From: Allobutyricicoccus pentlandensis
GTDB lineage: Bacteria > Bacillota > Clostridia > Oscillospirales > QAMX01
Reading direction: 5' to 3'
Assembly (NCBI GenBank): GCA_904398645.1
Contig: CAJFPH010000100.1
Location: forward strand, 1-23,117
Length of the DNA stretch: 23,117 nucleotides
How positions within the stretch are numbered: position 1 is the first letter of the stretch; each line of letters begins with the position of its first letter. The notes under the pieces are model-generated. The model did not search any database and was not told the origin of the DNA. It saw nothing but the letters and a program-made list of their open reading frames with translations. The translations under genes were made by a program, and so were the position numbers. This document shows, in pieces, positions 1 to 7,321 of the stretch.

Positions 1-280
1 AAGAAATTGAAAGTTCAATATAACGCAGACCAATATAGCCGATTGCCATAGAGGCAATGTACAGCGCAGAAACCGGAAGATACGTCAAAAGAATCTGAAA
101 ATTAATCTCAACGCCGCCAATAAATATTTCATACGCAGCATGAAGCCCCATTACAACACCGACTGCCGTCACCATTTTGAGATGACTTAGCCGGTCATCC
201 TGATCCTTACACCCGATTTTGGAAAAAAGATCCGATCCACTCCAACAGAGAAGGGCTATAAGAGATAACCAAAACCACAT
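1..280 (-). CDS. EamA/DMT-family transporter, N-terminal part (runs off the window)
   Basis: This reading frame has no stop before the window edge, so only the first 93 codons are present. It starts at an ATG at 280 with an AGGAG ribosome binding site eight bases upstream. The product begins MWFWLSLIALLCWSGSDLFSK, a hydrophobic first helix followed by the D-x-x-S-K pattern common at the start of EamA-domain drug/metabolite transporters, and continues with two more hydrophobic stretches at roughly residues 36-52 and 60-85. Full-length members have about ten membrane helices and move small metabolites; the substrate cannot be told from sequence. It has its own promoter (382-411) with a palindrome at the start point. 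It lies downstream of, and in the same direction as, the ATC-hydrolase-type gene, so read-through from that gene is possible. Confidence 0.75.
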   Translation of the reverse strand, partial: MWFWLSLIALLCWSGSDLFSKIGCKDQDDRLSHLKMVTAVGVVMGLHAAYEIFIGGVEINFQILLTYLPVSALYIASMAIGYIGLRYIELSIS

Positions 281-365
281 ATTCAAAGACTCCTAATGTT
301 TATCATTCCTCGCCACGCAATAAAAGAGACAATTTATGACCATATTTTATTCTTTTTTGCCATGT

Positions 366-379
366 ACAAGACATCTTGT
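366..379. promoter_or_regulatory. Operator-like palindrome at the transcription start of the EamA gene
   Basis: A perfect 6-2-6 inverted repeat (ACAAGA-N2-TCTTGT) lies directly downstream of the -10 box of the promoter at 382-411, where the transcript would start. That position suits a repressor site. No regulator gene for it is visible nearby. It could also be a chance palindrome in AT-rich DNA. Confidence 0.4.
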
Positions 380-381
380 TT

Positions 382-411
382 AGTATATCTCATCAATATA
401 TTCCCTGTCAA
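382..411 (-). promoter_or_regulatory. Sigma-A promoter of the EamA gene
   Basis: On the minus strand a perfect -35 box TTGACA (411-406) is followed after 18 bases by TATACT (387-382). Transcription would start near 375 and leave a 5' leader of about 95 bases before the ATG at 280. The leader is AT-rich with no obvious riboswitch fold. Confidence 0.65.
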
Positions 412-447
412 GACATTATTTCCTTAAATATTAAAATTTTCGATCTT

Positions 448-960
448 TTATAAAGTTCCGTATGTATATGTACCTGATTTGACCATTTCAGAGGGAAAAT
501 ATTCCCGTTCACAGGCGTCGTCCCCCAGCACCACATTGTGATACAATTTATGCGAGCAACTCCCCGTAAAAATTTCTGCAATCGTCGTATCTGTCACATC
601 GCAGTAGAGGCAGGCAAAACGCCGAAACCAGGGGTTCTCCGTGATCCGACGGTTCCACGCCGCGCCATACGGACAAGTGTCGCGGCCGAAGGAAGCATCC
701 CAGCCCAAAAATGGCACGTCCGTCATTTTGATAATATTTTCCGGCACGCGTTCTATGCCCTCCGCCTCCGCCCGGCGCACCATATCCAGCGCACGTTCCG
801 CGGCCCGGCGGAAAAGGACACGCGTTGCAATTTCCAATGCCTGTTCCTCTCCGAAGCGTTCTCGCAGCTCCGCAACAAATGTAAAATAGAGATCTGCAAA
901 TTGAAATGCCATATTCCGCACCTCACGTACGGCATCGTTACGTTCGATTTTTGTTTCCAT
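448..960 (-). CDS. L-2-amino-thiazoline-4-carboxylic acid (ATC) hydrolase family protein
   Basis: A 170-residue protein resembling the ATC hydrolase family, originally known from bacterial conversion of a thiazoline precursor to L-cysteine; many genomic members have unknown substrates. The family signature is the C-terminal cysteine-rich block: CLYCD (C117, C120), then TGSCSHKL (C135) and GDDACEREYF (C150). The N-terminal half is charged and helical, with no signal peptide or membrane helix, so it should be cytosolic. An in-frame ATG five codons earlier (975) opens the frame further, but the GGAGGAG that would serve as ribosome binding site lies inside those codons, seven bases before the ATG at 960, so 960 is the likely start. 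No GC-rich terminator follows the gene. The downstream transporter gene may supply or export the substrate, but this is a guess. Confidence 0.8.
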   Translation of the reverse strand: METKIERNDAVREVRNMAFQFADLYFTFVAELRERFGEEQALEIATRVLFRRAAERALDMVRRAEAEGIERVPENIIKMTDVPFLGWDASFGRDTCPYGAAWNRRITENPWFRRFACLYCDVTDTTIAEIFTGSCSHKLYHNVVLGDDACEREYFPSEMVKSGTYTYGTL

Positions 961-1005
961 AGCAAACTCCTCCAAATATTATTCTCTCCGCCAGATAGAA
1001 ACGTT

Positions 1006-1045
1006 AAAAAAGGTACAGCGCCTGCTTTCAGACGCCGTACCTTTT
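1006..1045 (-). terminator. Intrinsic terminator after the beta-helix gene
   Basis: Arms AAAAGGTAC-x-GCG and CGC-x-GTACCTTTT enclose a 12-base loop. On the minus strand a run of six T follows, so it should end transcription from the gene at 1101-3074. The A-rich left arm could also give weak termination in the plus direction. Confidence 0.8.
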
Positions 1046-1100
1046 CCAAACGCGCAACGTACAAAATCACCATTGCGCGAAAAGCTTTATTCCAAAGCTC

Positions 1101-3074
1101 TTACTTCAGCTTACGCGGGTCAATATTGATAACCATACCCTCGGCAAGTGCTGTAAACGGGCCGGCAATGCGGTCTTCGTCCGCCATTTCATTGCCAAAG
1201 AAGTCTATCGTCGCCTTGGCATCTGCCTTTACCTTCGGAAGATCCGCAGGATTTTGAATCAGTTCTCCCCAACGTCTTCCAAATGGACGGCGCGCCTGAG
1301 TACTGGACGGACGGATTTCCAAAATGTAATGATCCGTGTCGATATCAATATCAAAATCTGCTTCGGCGCCTGTCAGGTCAAAACCATGGAACTCACGCCA
1401 CGTTTTAAGATCCAGACACTCTGTCGGCGCCGGGTAGAGAATCCGCAGGAAACCGGACGGCATTTTCATAAACAGGTTGCCCTCAGATTCGTTTTTGTCC
1501 GTCGGCATTTTGATTGCAGCCTCCGCACAGTCATAAAAAATATTATTAAAGAGTTTTGCATCCCGCGCTGTGCCGCCGCGGCCCGCAAGGCGGAATGCAA
1601 CAGACTTCTGGAAATAGCCTGCGCTGCGGCATTTACCAATTAAGTTATTGGAAATCCAGAGATAGTCAGTACCCTCGCCATAGATACCATATCCGTTTAC
1701 AATACTGCCTTCCTCGCTCATGGCATACCACGGAGCAGAACCGGCGACATGCGGCACATCGTCTTCGTTGAACCGGCCCTCTACATTCCAAATAATATTG
1801 TTATCGAACAGGTTTACGTCATCACGCGTACACTCCATAAAAATGGCTTCGCGCGCCTCTATCCCATCGAGGAACAAATTCTGCGTGACACGATTATTCT
1901 CGTTGCCGCAGTCCATCCAAAGTGCATCACAACGGATGGTCTTGGTGAAAATATTGCGTCTGTAGAGGCTATTGGTGCAATTATGGACCTTAATGCCTCC
2001 TGCCTCCCAAGAGAGCTCCATTTTTTGCCATCCAGTGCCCTGAATCAAGTTGTCCTCAATCAGCAGGTTAACCGCATACATACCCGCAATGCCACAGACA
2101 CCAGCGTCATAAATCTTATTTCGACGAATAATCGTATATCCGTACTCGCGTCCGGCCTCATGCGGACGGTGCCAACACTCACAGCCACAGTCGATACCAA
2201 CGGCATTTGCCCAATCAATTGTACAGTCCTCAATAATCCAATGATTCCCGCGGAAGCAGGAGATCGCGCCGCGCTGCGGGACGGGCGCTCCCATCGAGGC
2301 ATGGGCACAGATCAGACCGGATACTTTGATATAGTTGAGGAACGGGATATCCGGCGCAAAACACTGCTCACGGCAGGAAAGCTCAATCACATGATCGGCG
2401 GGATCGCCATCATCTTCCAAACGGAAGTGAACCGTTTGTCCATTTGCCTCCACCCAATAGGAACCTGGAATTAAAGACATCTGATTATAAAGGGCAACCT
2501 GCGTCAGCGGTTTTCCATCTACAAACACCATACCGCGACGATTTAAATACGGCGTCATATCCGTCTTGTCATACTCAATGAACAAGCGGTCATGCAAAAT
2601 ATTGACCGCACAAAAAGGGTTATAGCCACGATAATCGTCGGGATTCAGTTTGGTCTGCCACACAACCGGTTCCGTGCCGTCTTGCGCAGGCATGCCAAAA
2701 CGGTGCAAATTCCAATCTGTACTGCGTTCAAACGCCGTTGCAACAACAGACGCCTTAATAATGGCGTCTCCGTCTCCCGCCGCCTCATAGGAGATCATAC
2801 GCGATGGGCTCTCGCCGCCACGCTGTGGACGCACAGTCTCCCGATACGTGCCAGCGTGAATCACAACGCGGGTGCCGGGTTCCGCAATGGCTGCCGCTGC
2901 GTTAATGGTTAAGAAGGGATGCTCTGCAGAGCCATCGTTTCTATCGCATGCCGCCGGATGATTACAGTTGACATGCAACTCGCGGTCATATGTCTGCACG
3001 GTCTCCCAGTTGTCAAAATACTGCCCATTCGGAAGCAGGGCACTTGCCTCTTTCAATGCTGCCATATTCTCCAT
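1101..3074 (-). CDS. Right-handed beta-helix glycoside hydrolase, GH120 (beta-xylosidase)-like
   Basis: A 657-residue protein without signal peptide, so probably cytoplasmic. Residues 48-82 carry the pattern GSAEHPFLTINAA...PGTRVVIHAGTYRE typical of parallel beta-helix (DUF1565-like) proteins; residues 270-530 contain repeated N/D-rich rungs such as IIEDCTIDWAN, IIRRNKIYDAG and LIEDNLIQGTG. Compared from memory with Thermoanaerobacterium XylC (GH120), the block LWMDCGNEN...IFMEC aligns with the XylC stretch holding nucleophile Asp and acid/base Glu, giving D388 and E414 here; the nearby EAGGIKVH (357-364) also matches. GH120 enzymes release xylose from xylo-oligosaccharides, so an intracellular oligosaccharide-trimming role is likely, but a related beta-helix lyase or epimerase is not excluded. 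The start at 3074 has a GGGG Shine-Dalgarno five bases upstream. It has its own consensus promoter and terminator; read-through from the ABC exporter upstream is possible. Confidence 0.75.
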   Translation of the reverse strand: MENMAALKEASALLPNGQYFDNWETVQTYDRELHVNCNHPAACDRNDGSAEHPFLTINAAAAIAEPGTRVVIHAGTYRETVRPQRGGESPSRMISYEAAGDGDAIIKASVVATAFERSTDWNLHRFGMPAQDGTEPVVWQTKLNPDDYRGYNPFCAVNILHDRLFIEYDKTDMTPYLNRRGMVFVDGKPLTQVALYNQMSLIPGSYWVEANGQTVHFRLEDDGDPADHVIELSCREQCFAPDIPFLNYIKVSGLICAHASMGAPVPQRGAISCFRGNHWIIEDCTIDWANAVGIDCGCECWHRPHEAGREYGYTIIRRNKIYDAGVCGIAGMYAVNLLIEDNLIQGTGWQKMELSWEAGGIKVHNCTNSLYRRNIFTKTIRCDALWMDCGNENNRVTQNLFLDGIEAREAIFMECTRDDVNLFDNNIIWNVEGRFNEDDVPHVAGSAPWYAMSEEGSIVNGYGIYGEGTDYLWISNNLIGKCRSAGYFQKSVAFRLAGRGGTARDAKLFNNIFYDCAEAAIKMPTDKNESEGNLFMKMPSGFLRILYPAPTECLDLKTWREFHGFDLTGAEADFDIDIDTDHYILEIRPSSTQARRPFGRRWGELIQNPADLPKVKADAKATIDFFGNEMADEDRIAGPFTALAEGMVINIDPRKLK

Positions 3075-3112
3075 CCTTTCCCCTTATGCAAAAGGTTTCC
3101 TGTATTACACAC

Positions 3113-3141
3113 ATTATACCGTTGAACACAGGTCATGTCAA
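3113..3141 (-). promoter_or_regulatory. Consensus sigma-A promoter of the beta-helix gene
   Basis: On the minus strand TTGACA (3141-3136) and TATAAT (3118-3113) are separated by exactly 17 bases, a perfect match to the sigma-A consensus. It begins about 20 bases after the end of the upstream ABC exporter gene. No clear operator palindrome overlaps it. Confidence 0.8.
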
Positions 3142-3164
3142 ACAAAAAAGATGTGAAAATATAA

Positions 3165-4997
3165 TCAATTTTTGTCAAGTATGCGTTCTGTCGCCTCTTC
3201 TTGATACTGGCGTGTGTAAAGAGAGTAATAATATCCGTGATTTTTCAAAAGCTCCTCGTGCGTTCCCTGTTCAATAATCCTGCCGCCACGCACAACAAGA
3301 ATCAGATCGGCGTGACGAATCGTAGACAGACGGTGCGCAATCAGGAACGACGTTCTTCCCTCCAGGAGTTTTTCAATTGCATTTTGAATCAACTGCTCCG
3401 TCAACGTATCCACGGAAGAGGTAGCCTCGTCCAGGACAAAAATGTGCGGATCCGCCAGTATGGCACGCGCGAATGAGAGCAACTGCTTTTCTCCGGTCGA
3501 CAGCAGATCGCCGCTCTCGCCGACATCGCTGTCATAGCCATTTTCCAGCTTTGCAATGATACCGTCTGCCGAGACAGCTTTGACTGCCGCCTCAATCTCC
3601 TCCATCGTGGCGTCTGGATTGCCATAGCGCAAATTCTCTATTACAGATCCGGAAAACAGATGCGGCGACTGGAGTACGTAGCCGATATTCGAGTGCAGCC
3701 AGAGTTGCGAGCGTTCCCGATAATCACGGCCGTCAATTAAGATTTGACCGGAAGTCGGTTCGTAGAAACGGCAAACCAGGTTCACAAGCGTACTCTTACC
3801 TGCTCCCGTTTCGCCAACAATGGCCACGCAGGTTCCTGCGGGAATTTTCAGATTAAAATGCTCAAGGACATATTCCGTACCGTCGGGATACATAAAACTG
3901 ACATCTCGAAACTCAATGTCGCCTCGAATCGGTTCCCAGTTCTCACGCTTTGGTTCAAATACATCACCGTACTTTGCGATAACTTCCGGAGTATCTACCA
4001 CGTCCGGTTTCGTCCCAAGTAAACGTGTAAAGCGCTCGATATTAACCTGTACGGTGACAAGATCCGTTACAATACGCGCAATGTTTTGTACCGGATCAAT
4101 CAGGCTGATGGCATACGTCGTAAACGCAGAGAGCGTACCGATCATCATCGCGCCTTCCATGGAAAGATGCCCTCCATAATACAGCGACACCGCAATGGCA
4201 AAGGAACAGATAAAAGTAGTCGTCGAGATGAAAAGCGCATTCAGCCGGGCAGTCCGTACCGCCATCCGCCGCATTTCCTCAGTCGTCTGGTTAAATTCGC
4301 CCTCCATTTTCTTTTCAATCACAAGTGTCTTCGTCGTTTTGGCGCCTGTGATTCCCTCATTGAAATTACCGGTAATACGGGAGTTAATCTCACGCACAAT
4401 GCGGTTGGAAGCGACAACCTTGCGGCGTATCGCACCGCCCAGCACCATTACAACCGGCAGAATTGCCACGATTATCAGGCCCAATTTCCAATCCAGACAA
4501 ATCATGACAATACAAATTCCGACAAGATAGACGACCGACCAGCAGAGATCCATAATACTCCATGACGCGACGCCAGCAATACGATTTGTATCCGATATCA
4601 CACGCGCATGAATATATCCTACTGCATTTTGATTGAAGTATGTAAAAGAGAGTGTTTGTAAATGATTAAACGCGGCGCGCCTCAAATCACGTCCGACATA
4701 CATTTCCGTTTTCATGGAATTCAGTGTCCATAACGCGCCGCAAGTGACCTGTACGAGAATGGCACAGACATAGACCACGATATATGTGCTCAGGCCGTCC
4801 AACGTGCCTGCCTCAATAAAGTTATTAATCGCATAACGCTGAAAAAGTGGAATACACATAGACAGTGCGCTTTCGCCAATCACAGCCAGAAACATAAAAA
4901 TAATCAGGCGCTTGTGCGGCTTCATATAGGGCAAAATCTTTCCGAGGCCAAAAAACTTCAACTTTACTGCAGCCTCTTCCTGGTTCCAATTATTCAT
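3165..4997 (-). CDS. Heterodimeric ABC exporter, second subunit (permease fused to ATPase, catalytic Glu present)
   Basis: A 610-residue type IV ABC half-transporter: about six membrane helices in residues 30-305, then a nucleotide-binding domain. Walker A is GETGAGKST (395-403), the signature is LSTGE (499-503) rather than LSGGQ, Walker B is FVLDE with the catalytic glutamate at 524, and the H-loop histidine is H555. The frame extends 14 codons upstream of the chosen start, but ATG 4997 overlaps the end of the preceding gene (shared ATGAATAA) and has GGGAGG six bases before it, which points to translational coupling. Together with the upstream subunit it forms an asymmetric exporter of the BmrCD/LmrCD/TM287-288 type, which export drugs or lipophilic compounds. 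The substrate is unknown. No terminator with a GC stem is visible after the stop. Confidence 0.92.
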   Translation of the reverse strand: MNNWNQEEAAVKLKFFGLGKILPYMKPHKRLIIFMFLAVIGESALSMCIPLFQRYAINNFIEAGTLDGLSTYIVVYVCAILVQVTCGALWTLNSMKTEMYVGRDLRRAAFNHLQTLSFTYFNQNAVGYIHARVISDTNRIAGVASWSIMDLCWSVVYLVGICIVMICLDWKLGLIIVAILPVVMVLGGAIRRKVVASNRIVREINSRITGNFNEGITGAKTTKTLVIEKKMEGEFNQTTEEMRRMAVRTARLNALFISTTTFICSFAIAVSLYYGGHLSMEGAMMIGTLSAFTTYAISLIDPVQNIARIVTDLVTVQVNIERFTRLLGTKPDVVDTPEVIAKYGDVFEPKRENWEPIRGDIEFRDVSFMYPDGTEYVLEHFNLKIPAGTCVAIVGETGAGKSTLVNLVCRFYEPTSGQILIDGRDYRERSQLWLHSNIGYVLQSPHLFSGSVIENLRYGNPDATMEEIEAAVKAVSADGIIAKLENGYDSDVGESGDLLSTGEKQLLSFARAILADPHIFVLDEATSSVDTLTEQLIQNAIEKLLEGRTSFLIAHRLSTIRHADLILVVRGGRIIEQGTHEELLKNHGYYYSLYTRQYQEEATERILDKN

Positions 4998-6804
4998 CCA
5001 TTGCCTCCCTGGCCCCAGCCATCTGAATATCATAGACATGACGGTAAATACCGTTTTTCTCCATCAGTTCATCGTGTGTGCCAATCTCCGCGACACGCCC
5101 GTTATCCATGACAAGAATCCTGTCCGCACTCATCAGCGTTGTTACACGGTGCGCAATCAAAATAACCGTTGCATCTGACATATGGCGCGAAAGCGCCTCG
5201 CGGATTTTGGCATCCGTCTCCGTATCAACGGCAGAAAGCGAATCGTCGAATACCATGACCGGCGTTTTTTTCACTAACATACGCGCAATTGCCGCGCGCT
5301 GTTTTTGTCCGCCGGAAAGCGTTACGCCGCGCTCGCCGACCATCGTTTCATAGCCGAGAGAAAACTCACGAACACTATCGTCCAGGCAGGCGTCTGCCGC
5401 CGCCGCACGGATGTCTCCAAGAGTGGCGTCCGGACGGGCAATCGAGATATTTTCACGGATCGTGCGGGAAAAAAGGAATGGTTCCTGGAGGACCATGCCA
5501 ATTCCCTCACGCAGCTCCGATGCTTTCATATCTGCGATGTCCACTCCACCGATGGTAATGCGTCCGCCGCCCTCCGGGATATCGTAAAGACGATTTAACA
5601 GGTGCATAATCGTCGACTTTCCAGATCCTGTGCCTCCAAGTATGGCAAATGTGGATCCGCCGGGGATCGTGAAACTTACGTCATGCAGGGTTTCTGTCTC
5701 CGGGGTATAGCCGAACGAAACATGATCGAACACGATATCACCTGACATATCGGCAGTTTTCGTGATAGGGCGGTCATGCTCTTCTTCGGATCCTAAAATG
5801 TAGTCCAAACGGCTGAGCGAAACGCCGGCCTTGCTCATTTCACTAACCATACGGCCCAAATAGCGTACACGCCATGCCAACATGGAATTATAGGAGACAA
5901 ACGCAATGAACTGACCAGCAGTTATGCCGCCTGCGACCGCCTCCGTCACCCCCATCACGATGACCGTCAATACCTGAAAACTGGATACAGCATCCCCCAG
6001 GGCCCAGTACCAGCTCAGCAGATAGCCAAGTTTAATCCACAGTTTTGAAAACAAACTGTTTTTCTCCTCGAACTTGTCCTTTTCATATCTTTCACGGCCA
6101 AATGCACGTACTACACGCACACCCGTCAAATTTTCCTGCGCCACCGTGGACATCACGCCTTCCGCCTCATCTGCCTCAGTAAAGCGGCTGGAAATTTTCT
6201 TATGAAAGTACATGGAATACAAAAACACTACAGGCATGAACACCGTCGCAGCAAGCGCAATCTTTACATTCATGGCGTACATAAACGATAGCGAGATCAC
6301 GATATGGAATAAAACGCTGAATACCTCAATAAGCTGACCTGTAACAAAGGTACGCACCGTCTCCACGTCGGAAGTACAGCGCTGTATAATATCACCGGTA
6401 CGGTTTGCAGAATGCCAGGAAAACGGCAGGCGCTGGATATGCGCGAACAATGTGTCCCGCATGTTTTTGACATATCGCTCCGATCCGCGAGCACTCGCCA
6501 CACGCTGAAGATAGCGAAACAAAAACGATAGGCCCGCGACAATGATAACTGCACCCGCCATGAGACCAAGTCTGCCCCGCAGGCCCTCTAAGACCTGCGT
6601 GCCGCCCAGTAGTCCGACTACCCAATCCGGAAGTGAAAACGCCTTTGTGCCAATGATTGAGTCAACCGTAATGCTGACAATTTGCGGCATAACCGTCTCG
6701 CAAAGCGTCAGCATGGCGCTGGCCAAAATCGTGACCAAAAACCACGGTAAAGCGCCCGGCATAAAACGCGTGATCAACTTTGTCCCTTTTGACTTCTTTT
6801 CCAT
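4990..6804 (-). CDS. Heterodimeric ABC exporter, first subunit (degenerate catalytic residue)
   Basis: A 604-residue half-transporter with a membrane domain in about residues 20-320 and an ATPase domain behind it. Walker A is GGTGSGKST (390-398), the signature is a canonical LSGGQ (496-500), and the H-loop has H552. After the Walker B aspartate (VFDD, D520) the catalytic glutamate is replaced by aspartate D521. The partner has the reverse pattern (normal Glu, non-canonical signature), so the dimer would have one consensus and one degenerate ATP site, as known for heterodimeric exporters. A GTG four codons earlier (6816) is in frame, but it has no properly spaced ribosome binding site; ATG 6804 has GGAG eleven bases upstream. 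The gene follows a leader with a terminator (6903-6932) and may be controlled by attenuation. Confidence 0.92.
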   Translation of the reverse strand: MEKKSKGTKLITRFMPGALPWFLVTILASAMLTLCETVMPQIVSITVDSIIGTKAFSLPDWVVGLLGGTQVLEGLRGRLGLMAGAVIIVAGLSFLFRYLQRVASARGSERYVKNMRDTLFAHIQRLPFSWHSANRTGDIIQRCTSDVETVRTFVTGQLIEVFSVLFHIVISLSFMYAMNVKIALAATVFMPVVFLYSMYFHKKISSRFTEADEAEGVMSTVAQENLTGVRVVRAFGRERYEKDKFEEKNSLFSKLWIKLGYLLSWYWALGDAVSSFQVLTVIVMGVTEAVAGGITAGQFIAFVSYNSMLAWRVRYLGRMVSEMSKAGVSLSRLDYILGSEEEHDRPITKTADMSGDIVFDHVSFGYTPETETLHDVSFTIPGGSTFAILGGTGSGKSTIMHLLNRLYDIPEGGGRITIGGVDIADMKASELREGIGMVLQEPFLFSRTIRENISIARPDATLGDIRAAAADACLDDSVREFSLGYETMVGERGVTLSGGQKQRAAIARMLVKKTPVMVFDDSLSAVDTETDAKIREALSRHMSDATVILIAHRVTTLMSADRILVMDNGRVAEIGTHDELMEKNGIYRHVYDIQMAGAREAMDE

Positions 6805-6902
6805 AATGTCGTACACTCCATATTATATTTCATGATTGTAACCGTTCGTATATCGTGCCTGCAAAGGTGACATGCCAACGCCTGCCACTACAAAAGCGCA
6901 GT

Positions 6903-6932
6903 AAAAAAGCCGCCTTGGCCAAGACGGCTTTC
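6903..6932 (-). terminator. Intrinsic terminator in the leader of the ABC exporter (candidate attenuator)
   Basis: On the minus strand AAGCCG (6930-6925) pairs with CGGCTT (6912-6907); the intervening CTTGGCCAAG is itself self-complementary, and six T (6908-6903) follow. It sits about 100 bases before the exporter start and about 215 bases after the nearest strong promoter, with no established gene between. The segment GCCGCTTTG at 7019-7011 can pair with CAAGGCGGC of the 3' arm (6917-6909) with one G-U pair, a possible antiterminator. A weak promoter (TTTGCA, 19-base spacer, TACAAT at 6840-6835) lies downstream and could bypass the terminator. Confidence 0.75.
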
Positions 6933-6959
6933 CGGCGGCAAAATACACATTCTTCAACC

Positions 6960-7076
6960 TCACCGACATAAAAAGACGCCTGAACGCGCACAGATACCCC
7001 CTGAAAAAGACAAAGCGGCACCGAGAGCGATATACTTTCTGGTATTCACACCACTAACACGATTTTTCACGTTCAC
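6960..7076 (-). CDS. Possible 38-codon leader peptide upstream of the ABC exporter
   Basis: A short frame starts at a GTG at 7076, preceded at five bases by a GGGGGG run (inside AAGGGGGGC) that can act as ribosome binding site, and ends at 6960, about 30 bases before the attenuator-like hairpin. It would encode a basic N-terminus (MNVKNRVSGVNTRKY) followed by a short hydrophobic stretch (IALGAALSFSGG). Promoter 7125-7154 lies just upstream. Bacillus subtilis bmrCD, a heterodimeric ABC exporter, is known to be preceded by a leader gene (bmrB) that controls a terminator through translation; the arrangement here is similar, but the peptide is not recognisable. It may be a chance frame in a structured RNA leader. 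Confidence 0.3.
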   Translation of the reverse strand: MNVKNRVSGVNTRKYIALGAALSFSGGICARSGVFLCR

Positions 7077-7124
7077 CAGCGCCCCCCTTCCGTTTATTTC
7101 TCGGCAATTTATGCCAGTGCGTCT

Positions 7125-7154
7125 ATTCTACTACACACTCCGCAGCATTGTCAA
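7125..7154 (-). promoter_or_regulatory. Sigma-A promoter of the ABC exporter leader
   Basis: On the minus strand TTGACA (7154-7149) is followed after 18 bases by TAGAAT (7130-7125). It lies between the terminator of the preceding gene (7191-7215) and the leader terminator (6903-6932), so its transcript holds only the leader unless the terminator is read through. Confidence 0.65.
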
Positions 7155-7164
7155 TACTGACAAT
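7147..7164. promoter_or_regulatory. Operator-like palindrome over the -35 box of the leader promoter
   Basis: A perfect 7-4-7 inverted repeat, ATTGTCA-N4-TGACAAT, overlaps the -35 box of the promoter at 7125-7154. Its position and symmetry suit a dimeric repressor. No MarR, PadR or TetR gene lies next to it, so any cognate regulator is outside this region. Confidence 0.45.
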
Positions 7165-7190
7165 ATTGCAGTATGGTTACATCAATGCAG

Positions 7191-7215
7191 AAAAAACACC
7201 GTCATAACTTGACGG
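7191..7215 (-). terminator. Intrinsic terminator after the rhomboid-like gene
   Basis: On the minus strand CCGTCA and TGACGG form a six-base-pair stem with a five-base loop, followed by TG and six T (7196-7191). It ends the transcript of the gene at 7322-8017 about 105 bases after its stop codon. Confidence 0.65.
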
Positions 7216-7297
7216 CGTTTCTTCCTTTTGGTCTACCAGCTGATGGACACGCACCACATACACTTTAAAGGTACTTCCTATTCTCCGTACGCGCGCT

Positions 7298-7320
7298 ATT
7301 TGCCGGTTATATCGGCAAAT
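7298..7320. repeat. Inverted repeat directly after the rhomboid-like gene
   Basis: ATTTGCCG and CGGCAAAT form a perfect 8-base-pair stem with a 7-base loop, one base after the stop codon of the gene ending at 7322. No T-run follows on the minus strand, so it is more likely an mRNA 3'-end structure than a terminator; the true terminator is at 7191-7215. Confidence 0.5.
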
Positions 7321-7321
7321 T

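Noticed and set aside
538..1257. Long plus-strand frame opposite the ATC-hydrolase gene and the end of the beta-helix gene
   Set aside because: No ribosome binding site, spans a terminator and two real genes on the other strand, and its protein shows no family motif.
1749..2474. 241-codon plus-strand frame inside the beta-helix gene
   Set aside because: Antisense shadow of a gene with clear domain motifs; no ribosome binding site or promoter.
6830..7021. Minus-strand 63-codon frame covering the exporter leader terminator
   Set aside because: Runs through the intrinsic terminator hairpin and has no recognisable product; the shorter frame at 6960-7076 has a better ribosome binding site.
6903..7118. 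Known riboswitch classes (c-di-AMP ydaO-type, cobalamin, guanidine, TPP) in the exporter leader
   Set aside because: Short matches such as TTGCCGA and ACGGAAGG resemble parts of the c-di-AMP motif, but the later conserved blocks are missing, so no class can be named.
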